Below are positions 33,155 to 41,972 of a stretch of 64,000 bases of DNA, one piece after another. The stretch lies in assembly GCA_018228685.1 (NCBI GenBank), contig CP073691.1, forward strand, positions 1,240,001-1,304,000. Direction: 5' to 3'. The position numbers were made by a program, and so were the translations under genes. The notes beneath the pieces were generated by a model, which was not told the DNA's origin, did no database searches, and was given only the letters and a program-made list of their open reading frames with translations. Source of the stretch: Clostridiaceae bacterium Marseille-Q4149 (lineage in GTDB: Bacteria; Bacillota; Clostridia; Oscillospirales; Oscillospiraceae). Numbering within the stretch: position 1 is the stretch's first letter; every line of letters begins with the position of its first letter.

Positions 33155-34303
33155 ATGAAAATCAAACGAATTCTCAGCGCGACCCTCGCAGCCGCCATGC
33201 TCCTGTGCTGCTGCGCCCTCACCGCCTGCGCCTCCAAGCCCGCCGCACCCACTTCCGCAGACTTTGAGGTCCAGCCGGGAGCATACCGGTATCAGGACAT
33301 GGGCGACTTTTTTGTGGAGACGGAGCAGGGGCAGTATTACCTGGGCTGGGATCAAATCATTCGCTTCGCCGAGCCGGGCAGCCGGGCCTTCTACCCCCTG
33401 TGCAATAAGCCCAACTGCGGACATGGCGGCGAGAACTGCAATGCATACACTGACTATGGATTGGGATACTGGAACGGGCATCTTTACACCACCACCTACG
33501 GAGACAACGGTCCGGTAGTACAGCGCATGGATATGGACGGCACCAACCGCCGGGAGGTAGGGCAGCTGCCGGTTTTGACAGCTGTGGATGGCGCACGGTA
33601 CGCCAGCGGCGAATTGCTGTTCCACAACGGCTCTCTGTTTTATATGTACGACGCCATCGAAACGGACCCGGAATGGGCCATGTCTATCTACCAGTTTGAC
33701 CTGGAAACCGGAAAGGGCCGGTGGCTGTTTCAGGAGGATATCCCGCCGTTCACTTATTTCTGCGGAAGCTCATATGCGAATATTTGCGGGGATGGTTTCT
33801 TCTTTATGATGACCAACGGGGTCACCGGTGAATGCACCTATGCCCTGGGGAACCTGAAAACAGGCCGGGTGGAAGCGACCCTTCCCGACTGGAGCGATCG
33901 CAACGGTCGGACAATGGAGCAGGACGGCGTTCTGTATTACTTCAAGGCGGATGCCGGCCTGTGTGAATACGACAGGGCCACAGGCGTGGAAACGGTCCGC
34001 TTCCCTATGGAGGCATACACGGCGAACCCCTGCTATACCCGGAACTATATTCTGGTGCAGTCTACGGATACCGAGGACTTTGAGCAATGCACGCTCTGGG
34101 TGCTGGACCGGGACTATAACCTGCTGGGAAAGGCCCCGCAGGAAAAGATCGGCAGATGGTTCCCCCAGCCGTATGCCATCACGGCAGACAGCATCTACTT
34201 CTGGCTCAACGGAAAGATCACCCACTATATCGACACCAGCGATCTGTCCAATTTGGAGCTCCTTCCGATGCCGGACACCAGCAATGCCAGAGCCCACGGC
34301 TAA
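33155..34303 (+). CDS. Secreted lipoprotein, tandem family member 3 (second subtype)
   Basis: 382 residues with a different signal peptide (MKIKRILSATLAAAMLLCCC, lipobox CALTAC). It has the same order of motifs: EVQPGAYRYQDMGDFFVETE, LCNKPNCGHGGENCNAY, LCEYDRATGVE. Its C-terminus (LSNLELLPMPDTSNARAHG) differs from members 1, 2 and 4 but matches the remnant at 30378. It lacks the repeated promoter; its leader has only GGAGGT as ribosome site, so it may be read through from member 2. Confidence 0.75.
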   Translation: MKIKRILSATLAAAMLLCCCALTACASKPAAPTSADFEVQPGAYRYQDMGDFFVETEQGQYYLGWDQIIRFAEPGSRAFYPLCNKPNCGHGGENCNAYTDYGLGYWNGHLYTTTYGDNGPVVQRMDMDGTNRREVGQLPVLTAVDGARYASGELLFHNGSLFYMYDAIETDPEWAMSIYQFDLETGKGRWLFQEDIPPFTYFCGSSYANICGDGFFFMMTNGVTGECTYALGNLKTGRVEATLPDWSDRNGRTMEQDGVLYYFKADAGLCEYDRATGVETVRFPMEAYTANPCYTRNYILVQSTDTEDFEQCTLWVLDRDYNLLGKAPQEKIGRWFPQPYAITADSIYFWLNGKITHYIDTSDLSNLELLPMPDTSNARAHG

Positions 34304-34310
34304 CTCGCAG

Positions 34311-34351
34311 TTGACACCGGATAAATCCATCTGTTATAATGGGTTTATCCG
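34311..34351 (+). promoter_or_regulatory. Promoter/operator repeat upstream of lipoprotein 4
   Basis: TTGACA (34311-34316), 18 bases, TATAAT (34335-34340) with the flanking CGGATAAA/TTTATCCG inverted repeat. Third copy of the block. Confidence 0.7.
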
Positions 34352-34382
34352 ATATCGCCTGCCGCAGAAAGGAGTTCTTCTT

Positions 34383-35519
34383 ATGAAACGACGCCTTCTC
34401 CCCTCGCTGCTTCTCGCTCTCGCCCTGGCCCTCACCGCCTGCGCCACCAAACCCGCCGCACCCACTGCCGCAGACTTCGAGGTCCAGCCGGGAGCGTACC
34501 GGTATCAGGACATAGACGTCTTTTTCATAGAGACTGAAAAAGGGAATTACTGTATGAATCCCCTGCGGGATTACCTGATCCGCTTTGCTGAGCCGGGCAG
34601 TCATGATTTCCACATCCTATGCAATAAGCCTGAATGCAAGCATGAGGACACCAATTGCAATGCATACATGGACATTGCTCTTGGGTACTACAACGGTCAC
34701 TTGTATGGGGTACAGGATAATAATCAGGAGTTCACCCTGATTCAAATGGACATGGATGCCACCAATCACCGGGAGATTGTTGACCTGCCCAAGCAGTTTG
34801 AGCCCAATGGGACCAATCATTTAGGCGGCAGTTACTTCTTTGATAACGGCTTCTTGATCTACGTGGCCATGCCGCCGCAGGCCGACCCGGACTATGCGCT
34901 GCCGGTTTACAAGATCCAGCTGGAAACCGGAGCGACCACCCGGCTGTTTCAGGAGGATATCCCGCTTCACACAGAGTGGCCATCGGAGGATGTGTCTGTC
35001 AGCAACGGGTACCTCTACTTTCCCCTGCCCCAGGCAAACGCCGAAAAGCGCGCCTATGCAGAGGGCAATCTGGAAACTGGGCGCATCGAGCGGGTATTTG
35101 AGGACTGGGATGAGATGAGCAGTCAGATCGTGAATCTGGATGGAGTGCTGCACTATTTTCGCGCCGGTGTAGGACTCTGTGAATACGACAAAGCCACCAA
35201 TCAGGAGTCTGTAAAATTTCCCATGGATGTCTACTGCGCAGAGGTAAGCTACACCAAGGACTATATCTTCATGCGCACCTCGGACTCCAAGGAATTCACG
35301 CAGCGCACCCTTTGGGCCCTGGACCGGGATTACCAGCTTCTGGGGAAGGTTGAGCAAGAACGGATAGGGCTATACTTCCCCTTCCTGGAATATACCACCG
35401 CCAATGCCATTTACCTCTCCGCCGACGGCGGGACCATCACCCACTACATCGACCCCCATCACCTGGACCGTCTGGAGCTGATCCAGCTGGTGGACCCCAC
35501 GGCAAGGAGCCACGGATAA
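34383..35519 (+). CDS. Secreted lipoprotein, tandem family member 4
   Basis: 378 residues from ATG 34383. Signal peptide MKRRLLPSLLLALALALTAC. Nearly identical to member 2 throughout, including LCNKPECKHEDTNCNAY. Its stop is followed after one base by the start of the ABC ATPase gene, so the transporter is probably transcribed from this member's promoter. Unknown function. Confidence 0.75.
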   Translation: MKRRLLPSLLLALALALTACATKPAAPTAADFEVQPGAYRYQDIDVFFIETEKGNYCMNPLRDYLIRFAEPGSHDFHILCNKPECKHEDTNCNAYMDIALGYYNGHLYGVQDNNQEFTLIQMDMDATNHREIVDLPKQFEPNGTNHLGGSYFFDNGFLIYVAMPPQADPDYALPVYKIQLETGATTRLFQEDIPLHTEWPSEDVSVSNGYLYFPLPQANAEKRAYAEGNLETGRIERVFEDWDEMSSQIVNLDGVLHYFRAGVGLCEYDKATNQESVKFPMDVYCAEVSYTKDYIFMRTSDSKEFTQRTLWALDRDYQLLGKVEQERIGLYFPFLEYTTANAIYLSADGGTITHYIDPHHLDRLELIQLVDPTARSHG

Positions 35520-35520
35520 T

Positions 35521-36240
35521 ATGGAACTGACCATTCACGCCCTGTCCCATTCCTACGGGGACAAGAAAGCCCTGACAGGCTTTACCCACACCTTTGCCCC
35601 CGGCATCACAGCCCTGCTGGGCCCCAACGGCGCGGGGAAAAGCACCCTCATCCACCTGATCTGCGACCTGCTGCCCCGCCAGACGGGGACCATCGCCTTC
35701 GACGGGACGGATATTCTGTCCATGGGACCGGCGTTCCGGCAGGTGCTGGGCTTCATGCCCCAGAGCCAGGGGATGTACGACGACATGACCGCCTGGGAAT
35801 TTCTGCTGTACATGGCCCAGTTGAAGGGGCTGAGGCCCCGGGCCGCCCGGGAGCAGCTTCGGGAGCTGCTGCAGGTGGTGAATCTGTGGGACGCGGCCCA
35901 CCGCCGGGTCGGCGGCTTTTCCGGCGGTATGCGCCAGCGGGTGATGCTGGCCCAGGCCCTGCTGGGCGCGCCCAAGGTCCTGCTGCTGGATGAACCCACC
36001 GCCGGGCTGGACCCGGAGGAGCGGGTGCGCCTGCGGGAATATATCCGGCAGCTGGGCCGGGACAAAATCGTCCTTATCACCACCCACATCACCGGCGACG
36101 TGGAATCCATCGCCAGTGAAATTTTACTGCTGCACCATGGCGTCCTGCTGGCAGACGCCCCGGTGGAGGAATTTATCCGCGGCTGCGGCGCGGCCAACCT
36201 GGAGGACGCCTATATCCGGCGGCTGCACCCCCATGCGTGA
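35521..36240 (+). CDS. ABC transporter ATP-binding protein
   Basis: 239 residues. Walker A LGPNGAGKST (about residues 33-42), Q-loop MPQSQGMYDDMTAWEFL, signature FSGGMRQRV (about 136-144) and Walker B VLLLDEPTAGLDP. It resembles the ATPases of ABC-2/bacitracin-type exporters. It starts one base after lipoprotein 4 and overlaps the permease gene by eight bases. Likely energises the large permease that follows. Confidence 0.92.
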   Translation: MELTIHALSHSYGDKKALTGFTHTFAPGITALLGPNGAGKSTLIHLICDLLPRQTGTIAFDGTDILSMGPAFRQVLGFMPQSQGMYDDMTAWEFLLYMAQLKGLRPRAAREQLRELLQVVNLWDAAHRRVGGFSGGMRQRVMLAQALLGAPKVLLLDEPTAGLDPEERVRLREYIRQLGRDKIVLITTHITGDVESIASEILLLHHGVLLADAPVEEFIRGCGAANLEDAYIRRLHPHA

Positions 36241-38497
36241 GTGCAGGCGTGTTTTCTCCCGCAGGAGTCTGCTATGGCTGCTGGTGCTGATGGCGGCGGT
36301 GGTGTTTTTCCATCGGGTGGACCATCACAACGCCCCCGGCTTTGCCGCCGCCTATCGGCAGACCGCAGCTCAGCTGGCAGCCAGCCCGGACCCGTCCGCC
36401 GCCCTGTCCCAGATGGAGGCGGAGAGCCGCCGCTATATGACGGCCCTGCTCTGGCGCAGCACGGATGACCCGGACCTGCTGGAGCTATACCGGGACCAGG
36501 CCCGGCAAGTGCTGGGCGACGATTATGAGACAGCGGCCATGGCATATGATCTCAGTGACCAGGCCCAGGTGGAATTTACCGCCCGGCAGCAGGCCCAGCA
36601 GACCCTCCGGCAGCAGCTGGACTACCTGGCGTCGTATCCCGGATATCTGGATACCATCCACGAAAACGCCGCCAATATGCCCACCCTGTCCATTTTCATG
36701 GACAGCAGCGCCGGAAAATTCCATGCGGAAAACGTGAAGAAAACGGACCGGGACTTTCCCCGCAGCGCCGATGTGTCCCTGACCCTGACGGAGACTGCCG
36801 GACTGGAGAATTTCTTGCAGGACAGTGTGGTGTCCGTGTGCATTCTGCTGTGGATGCTGGTAACGGTACTGCGGCTGACGGAGGAGCGCCGCAGCAGTCT
36901 GCGATACCTAGTGTTTGGCAGCCCCCGAGGCCGGACATGGCTGGCCCTGCGCCGGGTGGGGATTCTGGGCCTTTCCGCCGCATTGGGCACAGCCCTTCTG
37001 ATGCTGACGGGCCTTGTCACCGACAGTCTGCTGTACGGCGGGCTGGGAGACCTGTCCGCCGCCGCCCAGTCCAGCGAAATTTTTCAGAATTTCCCGTACC
37101 CGCTGACGCTCCGCCAGGTGCTTTGGGCGTATTGCCTGCTAAAAGCTCTTGGCATGTGGCTGATGGGACTGCTGCTGTGGCTGATTCTTCAGCTGATCCA
37201 CCATTTGCAGACGGCTATGGTGGCCGCCGCCGCATTTCTGGCGGTGGAATACAGTCTGTTCGCCTTTGTGCCGGACAGCTATGCCATCGTGGCCCTTCGG
37301 TACATCAACGTGTTTTCCTTCGTCGGCATGGAAAAGACGTTTCTGCACTATCTGAATATCAACCTGCTGGGTCGGGCGGTAAACGGAGCCATGCTGTGTA
37401 CCGCCCTTCTGCCGGTGCTTTTGGTGCTGGCTGCGGCAGGAGCCGTGGTCTATGCCGGACATCACCGGCCCATAGCCGGAGCTAACCTGTTCCAGCGTCT
37501 GGCGGCCCGGCTGCGTCCCGTGTTTTCCCGGGCCTCCGGCCGGCTGACCCTGACGGGGTTCGAGTTCAAGAAAATCCTATGGTATCATAAGGGACTGCTG
37601 GTGCTGCTGGTCTTTGCTCTTTGGTGCTTCCGGGCAGCCGCAGCTCCTACGGCGGACGTGTCCCTGTACGACACAGATACCGCCGCATTTCAGAATGAGT
37701 TCCAGGGCCCTGCCACGGAGGACACCCTCCGGGCCATCCGGGCCCGCATAGCGGAGGTGGAAGGCTGGCCGGAGTCCGAGATCCGATCCACCCAGCTGGC
37801 GGCCCTGTCCGCCGTGGAGGCCGAGGCCCTGGAAAAGCAGGATACCGGCCTGTGGGTGCTGAATCCTGCGCCCATGTTTACCCTGTGCGGCGGCGATGTG
37901 GGCGGCAGTCAGCGCATTCCGTCCATGGCGGCACTGCTGACAGTGGCACTGCTGACGGCAGGCACCTTCGCCGGAGAGCGGCAGCAGCGAATGCTGCCGC
38001 TGCTGCAGACCACGCCCCGGGGCCGCCGCCGGGCGCCCCGCTGCAAGCTGACCCTGTCTGCCCTGTTGGCGGCAGCGGTATGGCTGACCCTGACCCTGCG
38101 GCAGGTGTACCAGGTTTCGTCGTATTACGGCGGCCTGACGGCCCTGTCCGCCCCGCTGCGCAGTGTGACCTATTTTGCAGACCTGGCCGCAGACTGCACT
38201 GTGGGCCAGTGGCTGGCCGGATGCCTGCTGCTGCGGCTGCTGGTGCTGCTGGCCGCCGCCATGACCGGGTGCCTGCTGTCGAGCCTGTGCCGGACGGTGA
38301 ACGCTGCCGTGGTGGTATGCTGCGCCGGCCTGGTGGGCCCGGCGGCCCTGGAGCTGGTGGGAGTGCGCGCGGCAGGCATCCTGTCCCTGGCCCGCCTGTG
38401 GACGCCTGTTACCTGCTCCTTGTACGTCTATCTCATTCCCCTGGCTCTGCTGGTAGTCTGCCCCCTTCTATGCGTGCGGCGCAGGCCCAGGGTCTGA
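36233..38497 (+). CDS. Large ABC-2-type permease
   Basis: 754 residues starting MRECRRVFSRRSLLWLL, overlapping the ATPase gene. The N-terminal half has one helix, a long extracytoplasmic region (about residues 30-190) and then about six helices. The second half repeats the plan: a start like a new permease (LTGFEFKKILWYHKGLLVLLVFALWCF), a soluble region and about six further helices. It therefore looks like two ABC-2 permease domains fused. With the ATPase it would form an exporter or extracellular-sensing transporter linked to the lipoproteins. Confidence 0.8.
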   Translation: MRECRRVFSRRSLLWLLVLMAAVVFFHRVDHHNAPGFAAAYRQTAAQLAASPDPSAALSQMEAESRRYMTALLWRSTDDPDLLELYRDQARQVLGDDYETAAMAYDLSDQAQVEFTARQQAQQTLRQQLDYLASYPGYLDTIHENAANMPTLSIFMDSSAGKFHAENVKKTDRDFPRSADVSLTLTETAGLENFLQDSVVSVCILLWMLVTVLRLTEERRSSLRYLVFGSPRGRTWLALRRVGILGLSAALGTALLMLTGLVTDSLLYGGLGDLSAAAQSSEIFQNFPYPLTLRQVLWAYCLLKALGMWLMGLLLWLILQLIHHLQTAMVAAAAFLAVEYSLFAFVPDSYAIVALRYINVFSFVGMEKTFLHYLNINLLGRAVNGAMLCTALLPVLLVLAAAGAVVYAGHHRPIAGANLFQRLAARLRPVFSRASGRLTLTGFEFKKILWYHKGLLVLLVFALWCFRAAAAPTADVSLYDTDTAAFQNEFQGPATEDTLRAIRARIAEVEGWPESEIRSTQLAALSAVEAEALEKQDTGLWVLNPAPMFTLCGGDVGGSQRIPSMAALLTVALLTAGTFAGERQQRMLPLLQTTPRGRRRAPRCKLTLSALLAAAVWLTLTLRQVYQVSSYYGGLTALSAPLRSVTYFADLAADCTVGQWLAGCLLLRLLVLLAAAMTGCLLSSLCRTVNAAVVVCCAGLVGPAALELVGVRAAGILSLARLWTPVTCSLYVYLIPLALLVVCPLLCVRRRPRV

Positions 38498-38509
38498 TCT
38501 GTATAATTC

Positions 38510-38541
38510 AAGCTGCCCTGCGTACAAAGCAGGGCAGCTTC
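38510..38541 (+). terminator. Hairpin after the permease gene
   Basis: AAGCTGCCCTGC/GCAGGGCAGCTT stem with 7-base loop, 12 bases after the stop. No T-run follows, so termination is uncertain. Confidence 0.4.
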
Positions 38542-38581
38542 AGCCTGTCCCACGCCACACTGTCATGGATGTTTCCGGCAG

Positions 38582-38782
38582 TTACTTCCACTCATCCTCT
38601 TCAATGGACTTTTTCCCGAGCTTTTCCCGTTCCGCGTTGACTTCTCTGCGCAGCTGCCCGGAATAAACCTTGGCCGCCTTCGCAACTTGTTCCTTCTGGA
38701 GCTTTTTCTTATTCGCGCTGGCCTTGATGTGGGTGCCGTCAATGAAAATCGCGCTGGTGTCCAGCATTCTGTTATTCAATGC
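38582..38782 (-). pseudogene. IS1182-type transposase remnant
   Basis: About 66 codons reading NNRMLDTSAIFIDGTHIKAS followed by ANKKK and a Lys/Glu-rich helical stretch with REKLGKKSIEEDEW. The FIDGTHIKANANKKK-like motif is characteristic of IS1182 family transposases. Both ends of the gene are missing, and the remaining 5' part of the frame is unrelated sequence. Confidence 0.7.
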
Positions 38783-39032
38783 CTTAAGCATTGGGGGTAA
38801 TCGCGAAAAGGAAACCCTAGATTGTAGTTCCAGGTTATAGTATACTATACACATTCCATATCACAAACATCAGCTATTGATAGCGTCTCCTGATAGCTTT
38901 TTGATAGCAGAAAGTCGGATACCACATAGGATCGGGATAACAGGTATCAAACAAAGTCAAATGGAATCAAATGCTCTATATAAAAAAGTTTAGAGTGCGT
39001 TTCTGCTTGGCGAGCAAGAGGAGGGCACCGAT
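38783..39032. other. Non-coding stretch with TGATAGC repeats
   Basis: No gene seen. TGATAGC occurs three times at 38878, 38891 and 38902. The rest is AT-rich and holds the leader of the next gene. Confidence 0.4.
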
Positions 39033-39449
39033 ATGTTTGATTTTCTGCAAAAGGGAACAGAAATCAATACAACTCAAATCGTCGACGAAATTGAGGCGGC
39101 GGTATATGTTCATGTCAGACCGTATGGGTTCAAAAAGTATGGCAGAACGCTTCACCGCTTCGTCTCGGAGGATATTTCACAGGTGATTCATTTTCAAAGC
39201 GGTATGCCCGCGCACGGTATGGGCGGACTGCTGTGTGTAAATGTAGGCATTCGTATTCCGGAATGCTCTGATCGAGTTTTTCAGCCAAAAGCGGAAAAGA
39301 AAAAATACTATCACGATTATGACTGCACCATTCGCTCCCGCCTGGGAACAGTCAGCGGTAAACAGGAAACCTGGTCACAACAATGGACTGACGGGGATCT
39401 GTCCTGCACAAATCCGATTGCACACCGCAGTTTTACTATTCGGGCATGA
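39033..39449 (+). CDS. DUF4304 family protein
   Basis: 138 residues from ATG 39033 after GAGGAGGG. The arrangement VRPYGFKKYGRTLHRFVSEDISQVIHFQSG followed by CVNVGIRIPE is typical of DUF4304 proteins, small cytosolic proteins found in scattered accessory regions and polymorphic-toxin immunity contexts. Neighbours give no further clue. Confidence 0.65.
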   Translation: MFDFLQKGTEINTTQIVDEIEAAVYVHVRPYGFKKYGRTLHRFVSEDISQVIHFQSGMPAHGMGGLLCVNVGIRIPECSDRVFQPKAEKKKYYHDYDCTIRSRLGTVSGKQETWSQQWTDGDLSCTNPIAHRSFTIRA

Positions 39450-39469
39450 TGCTCAAAAACTTACCCTGT

Positions 39470-39521
39470 TTTTGTGATATGTTCCAATTCCTCCCAAATT
39501 GCAAAAAAGTGGTTGCAAAAC
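39470..39521. repeat. 52-bp interspersed repeat with paired TTGCAAAA, copy 1
   Basis: Aligns without gaps to 52010-52061 in the same orientation, with about ten differences. The core AATTGCAAAAAxGTGGTTGCAAAAC holds two TTGCAAAA boxes. It lies between the DUF4304 gene and the next gene. Function unknown; a recombination or regulator site is possible. Confidence 0.6.
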
Positions 39522-39584
39522 GAACGCTGCGGTGTTGTATATGGTATAAGGTCGAAATATGGGACCAATGAGGAGGATGACCGT

Positions 39585-40127
39585 ATGAAGGAGCCAGATA
39601 AAAATGTTTTATACATTTCGGACTACAGAATGCACGTAACTTCGCTAATGGCGGTAGCACTGTTCGTATATATTAACCACAAATACTTTACCGGCTTTTT
39701 CCGTGTTTTTCAGCCTCCTATACCCATAGCGATTGACTCCGTCACAGCTATTGGCATAATTGCTGTGACGGACGGAATGCTTTTTGCACATATTATTGCG
39801 CTCAGCCGAACATACATCGTGTCTACTAAGGGAATCACAGTCATTTTTCTCGGTATTTTTCGTCACCTTTACCCATGGGAAAAGTTCAAAGTAATAGATG
39901 TGTGCCCTGGGTTCGACGAGTGTGAAGGAGGAATTTTCATGTTGATGGTTTGCAGCACCATACCGATTCGGACGGTGGCTGGCGGAGCACTTCAGCTGGA
40001 AATGGCAATCTACCGTTGGCCTCACATATTATTTTTCTCCATGCTGTCCCTTGAAGAACGCATGTATTTTGATCGTCTGCGGCGAGGAGATGAGGCTTCG
40101 TGCAGTGAGGACTCTGATGACTGCTGA
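39585..40127 (+). CDS. Two-helix membrane protein of unknown family
   Basis: 180 residues from ATG 39585, eight bases after AGGAGG; an upstream in-frame extension has no ribosome site. Two membrane helices (about 18-37 and 45-72) are followed by a soluble beta-rich domain (YIVSTKGITVIFLGIFRHLYPWEKFKVIDVC...), like small bacterial PH-type proteins. I do not recognise a named family. Its codon use is more AT-rich than the core genes around it. Confidence 0.6.
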   Translation: MKEPDKNVLYISDYRMHVTSLMAVALFVYINHKYFTGFFRVFQPPIPIAIDSVTAIGIIAVTDGMLFAHIIALSRTYIVSTKGITVIFLGIFRHLYPWEKFKVIDVCPGFDECEGGIFMLMVCSTIPIRTVAGGALQLEMAIYRWPHILFFSMLSLEERMYFDRLRRGDEASCSEDSDDC

Positions 40128-40303
40128 GATGGTGACTCGGAAATAGGGAAGGTGTTTGGCATACGAAAAGTATATCGCGCAGAGCTTCCGTTGACGGCTC
40201 CCATGTGGATGGTATCGGAGAAAATACAACCCCTTCCGCTATTGCGGATATGTCCATGATGAGTGCCGCCGCTGTGGCTGCAGTGATTTTCCTTGATTGC
40301 GAT

Positions 40304-40335
40304 AAAGGACCTCCGGCCCAGCCGGAGGTCCTTTT
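40304..40335. terminator. Bidirectional terminator
   Basis: AAAGGACCTCCGG/CCGGAGGTCCTTT stem with a short loop, with T-runs on both strands, just after the transporter gene on the reverse strand. The 170 bases before it (40128-40303) hold no recognisable gene. Confidence 0.75.
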
Positions 40336-40338
40336 GAT

Positions 40339-41697
40339 TCACATGTACCGCACCACAATGCACACCATGGACACCGCCATCACCATGATGGTGGCCGGCG
40401 CGCAGTAGCGGCAATACTTGCCCCAGGTGACGGGATGGCCGTTCTTGGCGGCCACGGACGTGCCCACCACATTGGCGGAGGCGCCGATGGGCGTGGCGCT
40501 GCCGCCCAGATCCGTGCCCATGGACAGCGCCCAGGCCAGCACGTGCAGGTCCACGCCCTGGGTCTGAGCCATGGCCTGGATCACCGGCACCATGGTGGCG
40601 GCAAAGGGAATGTTGTCCACAAAGGCGCTGGCCACGGCGGACACCCACAGGATGATGGCCACCATCGCCACGGCCTTGCCGCCGCTGATGTCGGCAATGC
40701 CGTCTGCCAGCACGGCCAGGCAGCCGGTGCGCTCCAGCCCAGCCACCACCACGAACAGGCCCGTGAAGAACAGCAGGGTCTTGTAGTCCACCCGGGAAAA
40801 CAGTCCCGCAGCCGCCTTCCGGCCGCTGGTCAGCAGCGTCACCAGGCTCATCAGAGCCGCGGCGATGCACCCGATGGTGGCCACCGTCAGCTCCGTCTGG
40901 GCGTGGGTGATCAGCAGGACCACCACCACTAAGAAGGATGCTCCGCAGCCGTAGAACCCCGCCCGGTTGGTCACCGCCGACGCTGCGTCGGGGTACACCA
41001 CGTCTGCCGGGCGATTCTTCTCGCTCTGGGCCAGGGGCTTCCGGAAGCACAGGAAGAAATACACCACCGTGAACACCAGACACACCGCCGCGATAACGCC
41101 GGTGTTGCCCAGGAAGTCGAAGAAGCTCAGCCCCAGGGAGGTGCCGATGATGATGTTGGGGGGGTCGCCGCACATAGTAGCTGAACCGCCCAGGTTGGCG
41201 CAGAAAATCTCCGCCAGGATCATAGGCACCGGGTCAAAATACAGCGTTTTGGCCAGCTCCGCCGTCACGGCGGCCAGGAACAGGATCACGGTGATGCTGT
41301 CGATGAACATGGCCAGAAGCGCCGACATCACCATAAAGCAGATCAGCAGCGGCACCGTTCGGTAATGCACCAGCTTCGCGATTTTTAGGCACAGCCACTG
41401 GAAAATTCCCGCATGGCCCATGCCCTCCACCATCACCATCATACCGGCAATGAACACAATGGTGGACCAGTTGATGCCTGTATTGGACTCGGACGAGCCC
41501 ACCCAGAAGCCCTTCTGGATAAAGCAGCTGAGGTTCAGCGTCTCCCAGATGGCCCCTCCGTCATGCATGCACAAGCCGAACACCAGTACCAGCACCAGAG
41601 CTCCGCTGCCCAGCGTTACCCACTGACGAGGAAACCGGTCCCAGATGATGAGGGCAAACATCACAACAAAAATGGCAACCGCCAAAATTTTCTCCAT
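40339..41697 (-). CDS. ArsB/NhaD-type ion transporter
   Basis: 452 residues from ATG 41697, which follows GGGGAGGAG; an upstream extension of 57 codons lacks a site. About 11-12 hydrophobic segments. The two inverted ion-transporter signatures are visible: FCANLGGSATMCGDPPNI (about 158-175) and GTDLGGSATPIGASANVVG near the C-terminus. This is the ion-transporter superfamily pattern (NhaD sodium/proton antiporter, ArsB, related anion carriers). Which ion it moves cannot be told from sequence. Stands alone between two terminators. Confidence 0.82.
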   Translation of the reverse strand: MEKILAVAIFVVMFALIIWDRFPRQWVTLGSGALVLVLVFGLCMHDGGAIWETLNLSCFIQKGFWVGSSESNTGINWSTIVFIAGMMVMVEGMGHAGIFQWLCLKIAKLVHYRTVPLLICFMVMSALLAMFIDSITVILFLAAVTAELAKTLYFDPVPMILAEIFCANLGGSATMCGDPPNIIIGTSLGLSFFDFLGNTGVIAAVCLVFTVVYFFLCFRKPLAQSEKNRPADVVYPDAASAVTNRAGFYGCGASFLVVVVLLITHAQTELTVATIGCIAAALMSLVTLLTSGRKAAAGLFSRVDYKTLLFFTGLFVVVAGLERTGCLAVLADGIADISGGKAVAMVAIILWVSAVASAFVDNIPFAATMVPVIQAMAQTQGVDLHVLAWALSMGTDLGGSATPIGASANVVGTSVAAKNGHPVTWGKYCRYCAPATIMVMAVSMVCIVVRYM

Positions 41698-41917
41698 GAT
41701 AGCTCCTCCCCTTTCTTCAGAAATGATCTTTGAACCGTATGGTATTGTAGCCTCCCCACTCGGGAAAGTCAACCCCAGTGCCTTATACAGTTTCACAAAA
41801 ATGTCACAACCGGAGTCCGTTTTTCTGCGAATTGCACGGAATTTGCATAGAATTAACAACGTATTCACACATTTTTACTTGGGCATTCCGGAGTCTGTAC
41901 AAGTGCTTCCCACGTGT

Positions 41918-41955
41918 AAAAAGAGGCTGTCCCGGGCGGGACAGCCTCTCTTTTA
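41918..41955. terminator. Terminator of the butyrate operon (bidirectional)
   Basis: AAAAAGAGGCTGTCCC/GGGACAGCCTCTCTTTT stem-loop just after etfA on the reverse strand, with T-runs both ways. The rest of 41698-41972 contains no gene. Confidence 0.8.
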
Positions 41956-41972
41956 TATGGTGTAAAACAAGT

